Shown here: positions 23,801 to 35,800 of the stretch, piece after piece | Numbering within the stretch: the first letter of the stretch is position 1 | How the letters are laid out: every line of letters starts with the position of its first letter | Assembly (NCBI GenBank): GCA_009746045.1 | Contig: RPFO01000065.1 | Location: forward strand, 5,531,412 to 5,595,411 | DNA length: 64,000 bases | Direction of reading: 5' to 3' | Source: Mesostigma viride | Taxonomy: Eukaryota; Streptophyta; Mesostigmatophyceae; Mesostigmatales; Mesostigmataceae | Position numbers and translations under genes: made by a program | The notes under the pieces: generated by a model | Database searches by the model: none | What the model saw: only the letters and a program-made list of their open reading frames with translations | What the model was told of the DNA's origin: nothing

Positions 23801-26800
23801 GTTGTGCACATTTTGGGAAAGTGTTTCTGCTGTTTTCCTCTTGGCAGGCGGACCTCCCGTGCCAAAGGACAATCAGATACTATCGGTGTATGGATTGCTG
23901 GCTTTTCCAGTTCCTGTGGCATGCGATGGTGGGTGGGGGTGTCTATGTTTTGTTTGTCACCACCATGTCACCCTTCAAAGTTACACCAGGCTGGACTACA
24001 ACACGGTTTGCGCCATGTCCAATTGATCATGTCGGTGTGCATCATCCATGAACCCGTGATGGTTGTGTTTTGTCTGCCTTTCTCCCAGGACGTTGCTCAT
24101 GGCATGTTATCGCCACCGTATCTTTCGTACCCTGCAGGATTTCTGCCACCGCCACCTCCTCCCTCTTCCCCACTGCCACCACCACCGCCTTCAGGGCCAC
24201 CCCCACCCTCTCCCCGGCCACCAACCAGCTCCCCCCCACCGCCTTCTTCGCCACCACCACCTTCCCCGCCACCACTGCTCTCTTCCTCGCCACCACTTTC
24301 TCCACCACCACCCTCCCCGCCCCCACCACTTTCCCCGCCGCCACCACCCTCCCCGCCACCTCCACCTTCCCCGCCGCCGCCATCCCCTAGGCCACCGCCA
24401 GCATCACCGCACGCCCCGCCACCATATCCGCCCATGGAGGGCTGCGCCGAAGCAGATTTCGCCCTGACCTATGCCCTGCTGCTTCTTCTCTCCGAAGAGC
24501 CCGTGTGCCAGTTCCCCTCCTACCTGCACGATGCCGACCGGCTGCCCTGACAGCAGCTGTGCGTTGGGCAGCAGTGGCCTGCGCTGCTGCCCTTGCCTGG
24601 AGAAGCAGCTGGCGATGTTCCTGACGTCGACGGATTCAGCAACGGGCCAGCGGAACGTGCAGTTGCTGGCGCGCTGCGGGTCGTTGAGCGTGGGAGGCTG
24701 CGCGTTGACGTCCTTCGTCCAAGTGATGAGCGTGTGCGTGGGGACAAATGCAACCAACTCGCCCAACCTGACAGCAGATCTGGAGTCCATGAGGTCTTAC
24801 CTGGGTAAGCTGCCAGAGATGCCTATCGCTTATGCCATTTTGTCACTAGTTCAGCTGCCAGAGTACTTTCCTTCAGCGTGAGTGCAAGTTCATCCCCCTT
24901 CTTGGGTATGTGTATATATCTAGCTCTGTGCCGGTAGGTATTTCTCCCAGAATGGGGCACATCACGGAATGGGGTTCAAACGCCTATTGATGGGGATACT
25001 GCTGTTGTGTCTATTTCTGCAAGGCCAGGCTGATGTGGGGCTTTATCCTCATAAGTTGCCTTCCTCCACGGGCATGTCTGAATGCCTGCACCCTGCAAAC
25101 TTAAAGTTACGTTTTTCTGACAGGTTGGTACTATGCGTTGTGCATCCATGTCCCAGGAACATGAGTCCAAGTAAGGACTCCACCAGTATTTGACCCCATG
25201 TTTGGATCACTTGTTTGAAATAAATAGCATGGCCGCTGAGTCGGTAGAAGCTTATTGACTGCCCACCAAGGCACCAACGTCCCACATTGTCTGCAGGGCT
25301 TGCTAGTAATCCGTGGCCTCCCAGCAGTGGCTTGTATGTAACTTAGCACATACCAATTTCATGGTTGACTGCATGGCAAGCTGCTTACTGATGTGCCTCG
25401 GCCTCCACTGCTATGGAAGTCCTGCTACCCTTTTTCCTGTGACTTGAAAGCACAACAACCCATCTTTTTCCAAGTGCGCACTTTGTTGCGGCTCAACCTG
25501 TGCAGGTTCACATCCCCCACCGCTGGCATCCGGGCCCCCTCCACCACGGCCGCCCCCTCCCCCAGCATCCCCCCTCCTCCGCCTCGGCTGTCCAGTACAC
25601 CGGCCCTGCCATCGCCACCTCCACCGCCCTCCCCCCAATGCCTGCGGGGCAGTGCCAAGACGCAGACAGTGACCTGAGGCAGGACCTGATCGCTGCCTTG
25701 AACGCGCGGGAATGCCAGCTGCCCTCCTACGCGCAAGAACAGGTGTCTGGCTGCCCGGACAGCAGCTGTGGGGTGGGTGCCGGCGACAGGCCCTGCTGCG
25801 CGTGCCTGGGTGAGCTGCTGGAGGTGTTCCTGATCTCTCAAAGCGCGGCCACGGGGCAGCGGAACGTGCAGGTGCTGGCGCGCTGCGGGTTGTTGAGCGT
25901 GGGAGGCTGCCACCTGGCTGCCTTCATTGGAGCCATGAGCGTGTGCGTGGGCACCAACACGACTAACAGCCCCGACTTGAGGGAAGGAGTGGCAGCATTG
26001 CGGGAGCTCACAGGTAATATATGCCCTAATGGACAGTACCGTTGAAGTCTACCAAATGCGAAATGTTTGCACATGATGTAGCTTTTCGTTCCTATGTTGG
26101 GTATTTTGGTGGTGTTAACAGCAGCTACCTGTAATGATTCTCAGCCTGCCGGTTTCCCTTTACCCCTTAACCGTCCTTCTGCCGATTTTTGACCATGAGT
26201 TCAATTCACGGTTGAAATTCTGCAGGAGCTGCCGGCAGAACTGCAATCCGCAAGGGAAGGTTTTTGCAGGATGGTTTTCACGGGAAACGTTTGGGTCAGC
26301 ACCGAGATCTAGATCAGTGCTGCTGCGTTTTGAACACTTGTCTGACCATATCTGACCACCAGACCTGGGTGAACAGCCTGAATCAGAGGCAACGAGGCAC
26401 CCCGGGGTACCCTGGTGCACAACAGTCAGTCCGAACGAACATGTCACATTTAGCGCCAGCTGGTGGTTCCCTGCAGGGCAGTTACAAGTAGTGCTGCTGG
26501 GATGCCATCCTAGGTAGTAAACGTGCCTACAAAAATATTCCCAGGGTCAGCTCATTGGGAAAGGGATTCATCCTGCACCACCAGGTTATCACATCACACA
26601 TTCGCCGCCTCCCCTGGTTGGCTTTTTTATGTAGCAGAGGGACCTTGTGCTGGGACCACCCACTGGGCCCCCAAGTAGCCCTACCTATGTGCATGCTTGG
26701 TTCCTAGTATGGCCTGGAATGAATGATTAGGCTGGATGGAGGCTTTTGTGGCGTGCTGTGCAACTCATGGGTGGTCTTAGGCGCGAGTCAGAGACGGTTG

Positions 26801-29800
26801 AATGTGTTAATGGGGGCGACTTTTGTGGCCTTTTGCCGGGTGAATGTTGCAGCACATCTCGTGCGGGCGTCTGAGCGCATTTGCAAAGAAGTTGTGCACA
26901 TTTTGGGAAAGTGTTTCTGCTGTTTTCCTCTTGGCAGGCGGACCTCCCGTGCCAAAGGACAATCAGATTCTATCGGTGTATGGATTGCTGGCTTTTCCAG
27001 TTCCTGTGGCATGCGATGGTGGGTGGGGGTGTCTATGTTTTGTTTGTCACCACCATGTCACCCTTCAAAGTTACACCAGGCTGGACTACAACACGGTTTG
27101 CGCCATGTCCAATTGATCATGTCGGTGTGCATCATCCATGAACCCGTGATGGTTGTGTTTTGTCTGCCTTTCTCCCAGGACGTTGCTCATGGCATGTTAT
27201 CGCCACCGTATCTTTCGTACCCTGCAGGATTTCTGCCACCGCCACCTCCTCCCTCTTCCCCACTGCCACCACCACCGCCTTCAGGGCCACCCCCACCCTC
27301 TCCCCGGCCACCAACCAGCTCCCCCCCACCGCCTTCTTCGCCACCACCACCTTCCCCGCCACCACTGCTCTCTTCCTCGCCACCACTTTCTCCACCACCA
27401 CCCTCCCCGCCCCCACCACTTTCCCCGCCGCCACCACCCTCCCCGCCACCTCCACCTTCCCCGCCGCCGCCATCCCCTAGGCCACCGCCAGCATCACCGC
27501 ACGCCCCGCCACCATATCCGCCCATGGAGGGCTGCGCCGAAGCAGATTTCGCCCTGACCTATGCCCTGCTGCTTCTTCTCTCCGAAGAGCCCGTGTGCCA
27601 GTTCCCCTCCTACCTGCACGATGCCGAGACCGGCTGCCCTGACAGCAGCTGTGCGTTGGGCAGCAGTGGCCTGCGCTGCTGCCCTTGCCTGGAGAAGCAG
27701 CTGGCGATGTTCCTGACGTCGACGGATTCAGCAACGGGCCAGCGGAACGTGCAGTTGCTGGCGCGCTGCGGGTCGTTGAGCGTGGGAGGCTGCGCGTTGA
27801 CGTCCTTCGTCCAAGTGATGAGCGTGTGCGTGGGGACAAATGCAACCAACTCGCCCAACCTGACAGCAGATCTGGAGTCCATGAGGTCTTACCTGGGTAA
27901 GCTGCCAGAGATGCCTATCGCTTATGCCATTTTGTCACTAGTTCAGCTGCCAGAGTACTTTCCTTCAGCGTGAGTGCAAGTTCATCCCCCTTCTTGGGTA
28001 TGTGTATATATCTAGCTCTGTGCCGGTAGGTATTTCTCCCAGAATGGGGCACATCACGGAATGGGGTTCAAACGCCTATTGATGGGGATACTGCTGTTGT
28101 GTCTATTTCTGCAAGGCCAGGCCGATGTGGGGCTTTATCCTCATAAGTTGCCTTCCTCCACGGGCATGTCTGAATGCCTGCACCCTGCAAACTTAAAGTT
28201 ACGTTTTTCTGACAGGTTGGTACTATGCGTTGTGCATCCATGTCCCAGGAACATGAGTCCAAGTAAGGACTCCACCAGTATTTGACCCCATGTTTGGATC
28301 ACTTGTTTGAAATAAATAGCATGGCCGCTGAGTCGGTAGAAGCTTATTGACTGCCCACCAAGGCACCAACGTCCCACATTGTCTGCAGGGCTTGCTAGTA
28401 ATCCGTGGCCTCCCAGCAGTGGCTTGTATGTAACTTAGCACATACCAATTTCATGGTTGACTGCATGGCAAGCTGCTTACTGATGTGCCTCGGCCTCCAC
28501 TGCTATGGAAGTCCTGCTACCCTTTTTCCTGTGACTTGAAAGCACAACAACCCATCTTTTTCCAAGTGCGCACTTTGTTGCGGCTCAACCTGTGCAGGTC
28601 CACATCCCCCACCGCTGGCATCCGGGCCCCCTCCACCACGGCCGCCCCCTCCCCCAGCATCCCCCCCTCCTCCGCCTCGGCTGTCCAGTACACCGGCCCT
28701 GCCATCGCCACCTCCACCGCCCTCCCCCCAATGCCTGCGGGGCAGTGCCAAGACGCAGACAGTGACCTGAGGCAGGACCTGATCGCTGCCTTGAACGCGC
28801 GGGAATGCCAGCTGCCCTCCTACGCGCAAGAACAGGTGTCTGGCTGCCCGGACAGCAGCTGTGGGGTGGGTGCCGGCGACAGGCCCTGCTGCGCGTGCCT
28901 GGGTGAGCTGCTGGAGGTGTTCCTGATCTCTCAAAGCGCGGCCACGGGGCAGCGGAACGTGCAGGTGCTGGCGCGCTGCGGATTGTTGAGCGTGGGAGGC
29001 TGCCACCTGGTTGCCTTCATTGGAGCCATGAGCGTGTGCGTGGGCACCAACACGACTAACAGCCCCGACTTGAGGGAAGGAGTGGCAGCATTGCGGGAGC
29101 TCACAGGTAATATATGCCCTAATGGACAGTACCGTTGAAGTCCACCAAATGCGAAATGTTTGCACATGATGTAGCTTTTGTTCCTATGTTGGGTATTTTG
29201 GTGGTGTTAACAGCAGCTACCTGTAATGATTCTCAGCCTGCCGGTTTCCCTTTACCCCTTAACCGTCCTTCTGCCGATTTTTGACCATGAGTTTAATTCA
29301 CGGTTGAAATTCTGCAGGAGCTGCCGGCAGAACTGCAATCCGCAAGGGAAGGTTTTTGCAGGATGGTTTTCACGGGAAACGTTTGGGTCAGCACCGAGAT
29401 CTAGATCAGTGCTGCTGCGTTTTGAACACTTGTCTGACCATATCTGACCACCAGACCTGGGTGAACAGCCTGAATCAGAGGCAACGAGGCACCCCGGGGT
29501 ACCCTGGTGCACAACAGTCAGTCCGAACGAACATGTCACATTTAGCGCCAGCTGGTGGTTACCTGCAGGGCAGTTACAAGTAGTGCTGCTGGGATGCCAT
29601 CCTAGGTAGAAACGTGCCTACAAAAATTCCCAGGGTCAGCTCATTGGGAAAGGGATTCATCCTGCACCACCAGGTTATCACATCACACATTCGCCGCCTC
29701 CCCTGTTGGCTTTTTTATATAGCAGAGGGACCTTGTGCTGGGACCACCCACTGGGCCCCCAAGTAGCCCTACCTATGTGCATGCTTGGTTCCTAGTATGG

Positions 29801-32800
29801 CCTGGAATGAATGATTAGGCTGGATGGAGGCTTTTGTGGCGTGCTGTGCAACTCATGGGTGGTCTTAGGCGCGAGTCAGAGACGGTTGAATGTGTTAATG
29901 GGGGCGACTTTTGTGGCCTTTTGCCGGGTGAATGTTGCAGCACATCTCGTGCGGGCGTCTGAGCGCATTTGCAAAGAAGTTGTGCACATTTTGGGAAAGT
30001 GTTTCTGCTGTTTTCCTCTTGGCAGGCGGACCTCCCGTGCCAAAGGACAATCAGATTCTATCGGTGTATGGATTGCTGGCTTTTCCAGTTCCTGTGGCAT
30101 GCGATGGTGGGTGGGGGTGTCTATGTTTTGTTTGTCACCACCATGTCACCCTTCAAAGTTACACCAGGCTGGACTACAACACGGTTTGCGCCATGTCCAA
30201 TTGATCATGTCGGTGTGCATCATCCATGAACCCGTGATGGTTGTGTTTTGTCTGCCTTTCTCCCAGGACGTTGCTCATGGCATGTTATCGCCACCGTATC
30301 TTTCGTACCCTGCAGGATTTCTGCCACCGCCACCTCCTCCCTCTTCCCCACTGCCACCACCACCGCCTTCAGGGCCACCCCCACCCTCTCCCCGGCCACC
30401 AACCAGCTCCCCCCCACCGCCTTCTTCGCCACCACCACCTTCCCGCCACCACTGCTTCTTCCTCGCCACCACTTTCTCCACCACCACCCTCCCCGCCCCC
30501 ACCACTTTCCCCGCCGCCACCACCCTCCCCGCCACCTCCACCTTCCCCGCCGCCGCCATCCCCTAGGCCACCGCCAGCATCACCGCACGCCCCGCCACCA
30601 TATCCGCCCATGGAGGGCTGCGCCGAAGCAGATTTCGCCCTGACCTATGCCCTGCTGCTTCTTCTCTCCGAAGAGCCCGTGTGCCAGTTCCCCTCCTACC
30701 TGCACGATGCCGAGACCGGCTGCCCTGACAGCAGCTGTGCGTTGGGCAGCAGTGGCCTGCGCTGCTGCCCTTGCCTGGAGAAGCAGCTGGCGATGTTCCT
30801 GACGTCGACGGATTCAGCAACGGGCCAGCGGAACGTGCAGTTGCTGGCGCGCTGCGGGTCGTTGAGCGTGGGAGGCTGCGCGTTGACGTCCTTCGTCCAA
30901 GTGATGAGCGTGTGCGTGGGGACAAATGCAACCAACTCGCCCAACCTGACAGCAGATCTGGAGTCCATGAGGTCTTACCTGGGTAAGCTGCCAGAGATGC
31001 CTATCGCTTATGCCATTTTGTCACTAGTTCAGCTGCCAGAGAACTTTCCTTCAGCGTGAGTGCAAGTTCATCCCCCTTCTTGGGTATGTGTATATATCTA
31101 GCTCTGTGCCGGTAGGTATTTCTCCCAGAATGGGGCACATCACGGAATGGGGTTCAAACGCCTATTGATGGGGATACTGCTGTTGTGTCTATTTCTGCAA
31201 GGCCAGGCCGATGTGGGGCTTTATCCTCATAAGTTGCCTTCCTCCACGGGCATGTCTGAATGCCTGCACCCTGCAAACTTAAAGTTACGTTTTTCTGACA
31301 GGTTGGTACTATGCGTTGTGCATCCATGTCCCAGGAACATGAGTCCAAGTAAGGACTCCACCAGTATTTGACCCCATGTTTGGATCACTTGTTTGAAATA
31401 AATAGCATGGCCGCTGAGTCGGTAGAAGCTTATTGACTGCCCACCAAGGCACCAACGTCCCACATTGTCTGCAGGGCTTGCTAGTAATCCGTGGCCTCCC
31501 AGCAGTGGCTTGTATGTAACTTAGCACATACCAATTTCATGGTTGACTGCATGGCAAGCTGCTTACTGATGTGCCTCGGCCTCCACTGCTATGGAAGTCC
31601 TGCTACCCTTTTTCCTGTGACTTGAAAGCACAACAACCCATCTTTTTCCAAGTGCGCACTTTGTTGCGGCTCAACCTGTGCAGGTCCACATCCCCCACCG
31701 CTGGCATCCGGGCCCCCTCCACCACGGCCGCCCCCTCCCCCAGCATCCCCCCCTCCTCCGCCTCGGCTGTCCAGTACACCGGCCCTGCCATCGCCACCTC
31801 CACCGCCCTCCCCCCAATGCCTGCGGGGCAGTGCCAAGACGCAGACAGTGACCTGAGGCAGGACCTGATCGCTGCCTTGAACGCGCGGGAATGCCAGCTG
31901 CCCTCCTACGCGCAAGAACAGGTGTCTGGCTGCCCGGACAGCAGCTGTGGGGTGGGTGCCGGCGACAGGCCCTGCTGCGCGTGCCTGGGTGAGCTGCTGG
32001 AGGTGTTCCTGATCTCTCAAAGCGCGGCCACGGGGCAGCGGAACGTGCAGGTGCTGGCGCGCTGCGGATTGTTGAGCGTGGGAGGCTGCCACCTGGTTGC
32101 CTTCATTGGAGCCATGAGCGTGTGCGTGGGCACCAACACGACTAACAGCCCCGACTTGAGGGAAGGAGTGGCAGCATTGCGGGAGCTCACAGGTAATATA
32201 TGCCCTAATGGACAGTACCGTTGAAGTCCACCAAATGCGAAATGTTTGCACATGATGTAGCTTTTGTTCCTATGTTGGGTATTTTGGTGGTGTTAACAGC
32301 AGCTACCTGTAATGATTCTCAGCCTGCCGGTTTCCCTTTACCCCTTAACCGTCCTTCTGCCGATTTTTGACCATGAGTTTAATTCACGGTTGAAATTCTG
32401 CAGGAGCTGCCGGCAAGGGAACTGCAATCCGCAAGGGAAGGTTTTTGCAGGATGGTTTTCACGGGAAACGTTTGGGTCAGCACCGAGATCCAGATCAGTG
32501 CTGCTGCGTTTTGAACACTTGTCTGACCATATCTGACCACCAGACCTGGGTGAACAGCCTGAATCAGAGGCAACGAGGCACCCCGGGGTACCCTGGTGCA
32601 CAACAGTCAGTCCGAACGAACATGTCACATTTAGCGCCAGCTGGTGGTTACCTGCAGGGCAGTTACAAGTAGTGCTGCTGGGATGCCATCCTAGGTAGTA
32701 AACGTGCCTACAAAAATATTCCCAGGGTCAGCTCATTGGGAAAGGGATTCATCCTGCACCACCAGGTTATCACATCACACATTCGCCGCCTCCCCTGGTT

Positions 32801-35800
32801 GGCTTTTTTATGTAGCAGAGGGACCTTGTGCTGGGACCACCCACTGGGCCCCCAAGTAGCCCTACCTATGTGCATGCTTGGTTCCTAGTATGGCCTGGAA
32901 TGAATGATTAGGCTGGATGGAGGCTTTTGTGGCGTGCTGTGCAACTCATGGGTGGTCTTAGGCGCGAGTCAGAGACGGTTGAATGTGTTAATGGGGGCGA
33001 CTTTTGTGGCCTTTTGCCGGGTGAATGTTGCAGCACATCTCGTGCGGGCGTCTGAGCGCATTTGCAAAGAAGTTGTGCACATTTTGGGAAAGTGTTTCTG
33101 CTGTTTTCCTCTTGGCAGGCGGACCTCCCGTGCCAAAGGACAATCAGATTCTATCGGTGTATGGATTGCTGGCTTTTCCAGTTCCTGTGGCATGCGATGG
33201 TGGGTGGGGGTGTCTATGTTTTGTTTGTCACCACCATGTCACCCTTCAAAGTTACACCAGGCTGGACTACAACACGGTTTGCGCCATGTCCAATTGATCA
33301 TGTCGGTGTGCATCATCCATGAACCCGTGATGGTTGTGTTTTGTCTGCCTTTCTCCCAGGATGTTGCTCATGGCATGTTATCGCCACCGTATCTTTCGTA
33401 CCCTGCAGGATTTCTGCCACCGCCACCTCCTCCCTCTTCCCCACTGCCACCACCACCGCCTTCAGGGCCACCCCCACCCTCTCCCCGGCCACCAACCAGC
33501 TCCCCCCCACCGCCTTCTTCGCCACCACCACCTTCCCCGCCACCACTGCTCTCTTCCTCGCCACCACTTTCTCCACCACCACCCTCCCCGCCCCCACCAC
33601 TTTCCCCGCCGCCACCACCCTCCCCGCCACCTCCACCTTCCCCGCCGCCGCCATCCCCTAGGCCACCGCCAGCATCACCGCACGCCCCGCCACCATATCC
33701 GCCCATGGAGGGCTGCGCCGAAGCAGATTTCGCCCTGACCTATGCCCTGCTGCTTCTTCTCTCCGAAGAGCCCGTGTGCCAGTTCCCCTCCTACCTGCAC
33801 GATGCCGAGACCGGCTGCCCTGACAGCAGCTGTGCGTTGGGCAGCAGTGGCCTGCGCTGCTGCCCTTGCCTGGAGAAGCAGCTGGCGATGTTCCTGACGT
33901 CGACGGATTCAGCAACGGGCCAGCGGAACGTGCAGTTGCTGGCGCGCTGCGGGTCGTTGAGCGTGGGAGGCTGCGCGTTGACGTCCTTCGTCCAAGTGAT
34001 GAGCGTGTGCGTGGGGACAAATGCAACCAACTCGCCCAACCTGACAGCAGATCTGGAGTCCATGAGGTCTTACCTGGGTAAGCTGCCAGAGATGCCTATC
34101 GCTTATGCCATTTTGTCACTAGTTCAGCTGCCAGAGAACTTTCCTTCAGCGTGAGTGCAAGTTCATCCCCCTTCTTGGGTATGTGTATATATCTAGCTCT
34201 GTGCCGGTAGGTATTTCTCCCAGAATGGGGCACATCACGGAATGGGGTTCAAACGCCTATTGATGGGGATACTGCTGTTGTGTCTATTTCTGCAAGGCCA
34301 GGCTGATGTGGGGCTTTATCCTCATAAGTTGCCTTCCTCCACGGGCATGTCTGAATGCCTGCACCCTGCAAACTTAAAGTTACGTTTTTCTGACAGGTTG
34401 GTACTATGCGTTGTGCATCCATGTCCCAGGAACATGAGTCCAAGTAAGGACTCCACCAGTATTTGACCCCATGTTTGGATCACTTGTTTGAAATAAATAG
34501 CATGGCCGCTGAGTCGGTAGAAGCTTATTGACTGCCCACCAAGGCACCAACGTCCCACATTGTCTGCAGGGCTTGCTAGTAATCCGTGGCCTCCCAGCAG
34601 TGGCTTGTATGTAACTTAGCACATACCAATTTCATGGTTGACTGCATGGCAAGCTGCTCACTGATGTGCCTCGGCCTCCGCTGCTATGGAAGTCCTGCTA
34701 CCCTTTTTCCTGTGACTTGAAAGCACAACAACCCATCTTTTTCCAAGTGCGCACTTTGTTGCGGCTCAACCTGTGCAGGTCCACATCCCCCACCGCTGGC
34801 ATCCGGGCCCCCTCCACCACGGTCGCCCCATCCCCCAGCATCCCCCCCTCCTCCGCCTCGGCTGTCCAGTACACCGGCCCTGCCATCGCCACCTCCACCG
34901 CCCTCCCCCCCAATGCCTGCGGGGCAGTGCCAAGACGCAGACAGTGACCTGAGGCAGGACCTGATCGCTGCCTTGAACGCGCGGGAATGCCAGCTCCCCT
35001 CCTACGCGCAAGAACAGGTGTCTGGCTGCCCGGACAGCAGCTGTGGGGTGGGTGCCGGCGACAGGCCCTGCTGCGCGTGCCTGGGTGAGCTGCTGGAGGT
35101 GTTCCTGATCTCTCAAAGCGCGGCCACGGGGCAGCGGAACGTGCAGGTGCTGGCGCGCTGCGGGTCGTTGAGCGTGGGAGGCTGCCGCCTGGCTGCCTTC
35201 ATTGGAGCCATGAGCGTGTGCGTGGGCACCAACACGACTAACAGCCCCGACTTGAGGGAAGGAGTGGCAGCATTGCGGGAGCTCACAGGTAATGCACGCT
35301 CTGTTTTCTCCGGGTGTTTCGCAGTGCAGCTGAGGCTAAGGTCTCATAAAAGGCTCTGCTTTCTTTTCTGGCGGGTGCCTGATCACACCGAGGGAAAAGC
35401 TACGCGTGTTCCGGGGAAATTATATATCAGTTTCCCTGCTGCAGGCTGTCATCCGCGCCCAGTGCTTGGTGCCCAGTGCATGGTGCCCAGTGCACAGCTC
35501 AGATGCTTCTGTGTATGTGTCGCTGCCTGCTCCCCTCTTCTTGTGGCCTGCGGTAGCCACGCCAGGTGGCTGTTGCATGTCGTGGGGGCATACACAAAAG
35601 CGCATACCATGTGCCAGGCATGACATGCGCATGCAAGACTTGTGCACATATGGGGGCATGCGTGCGTTGCTTGGGTGATAGGTACAACGTCCAGCGTATT
35701 TGTGTGTTTGTTAGATGGGTTCGCAATCAGAGTGGGCCGCATTAGTATTAATATCGTCCACAAATAAGTATTTTCGTTTTAGAAATCATGGTTTTTCTAT

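Larger units (their letters stand above)
20867..35290 (+). repeat. tandem array of a 3.09-kb A+B exon unit, five copies
   Basis: A exons start at 21053, 24138, 27228, 30316 and 33409 (spacings 3085, 3090, 3088, 3093). B exons start at 22423, 25506, 28598, 31684 and 34779. Introns are as similar as exons, so the duplications are recent. The fifth copy ends after its B exon. Copies 3 and 4 look closest to each other (they share, for example, gccaggccgatg and the B exon change ttgccttcattgg). Confidence 0.95.

Noticed and set aside
20867..35290. The 3.09-kb array as a satellite or transposon array
   Set aside because: The unit contains two coding exons with conserved splice sites and phases, so it is gene-internal amplification.
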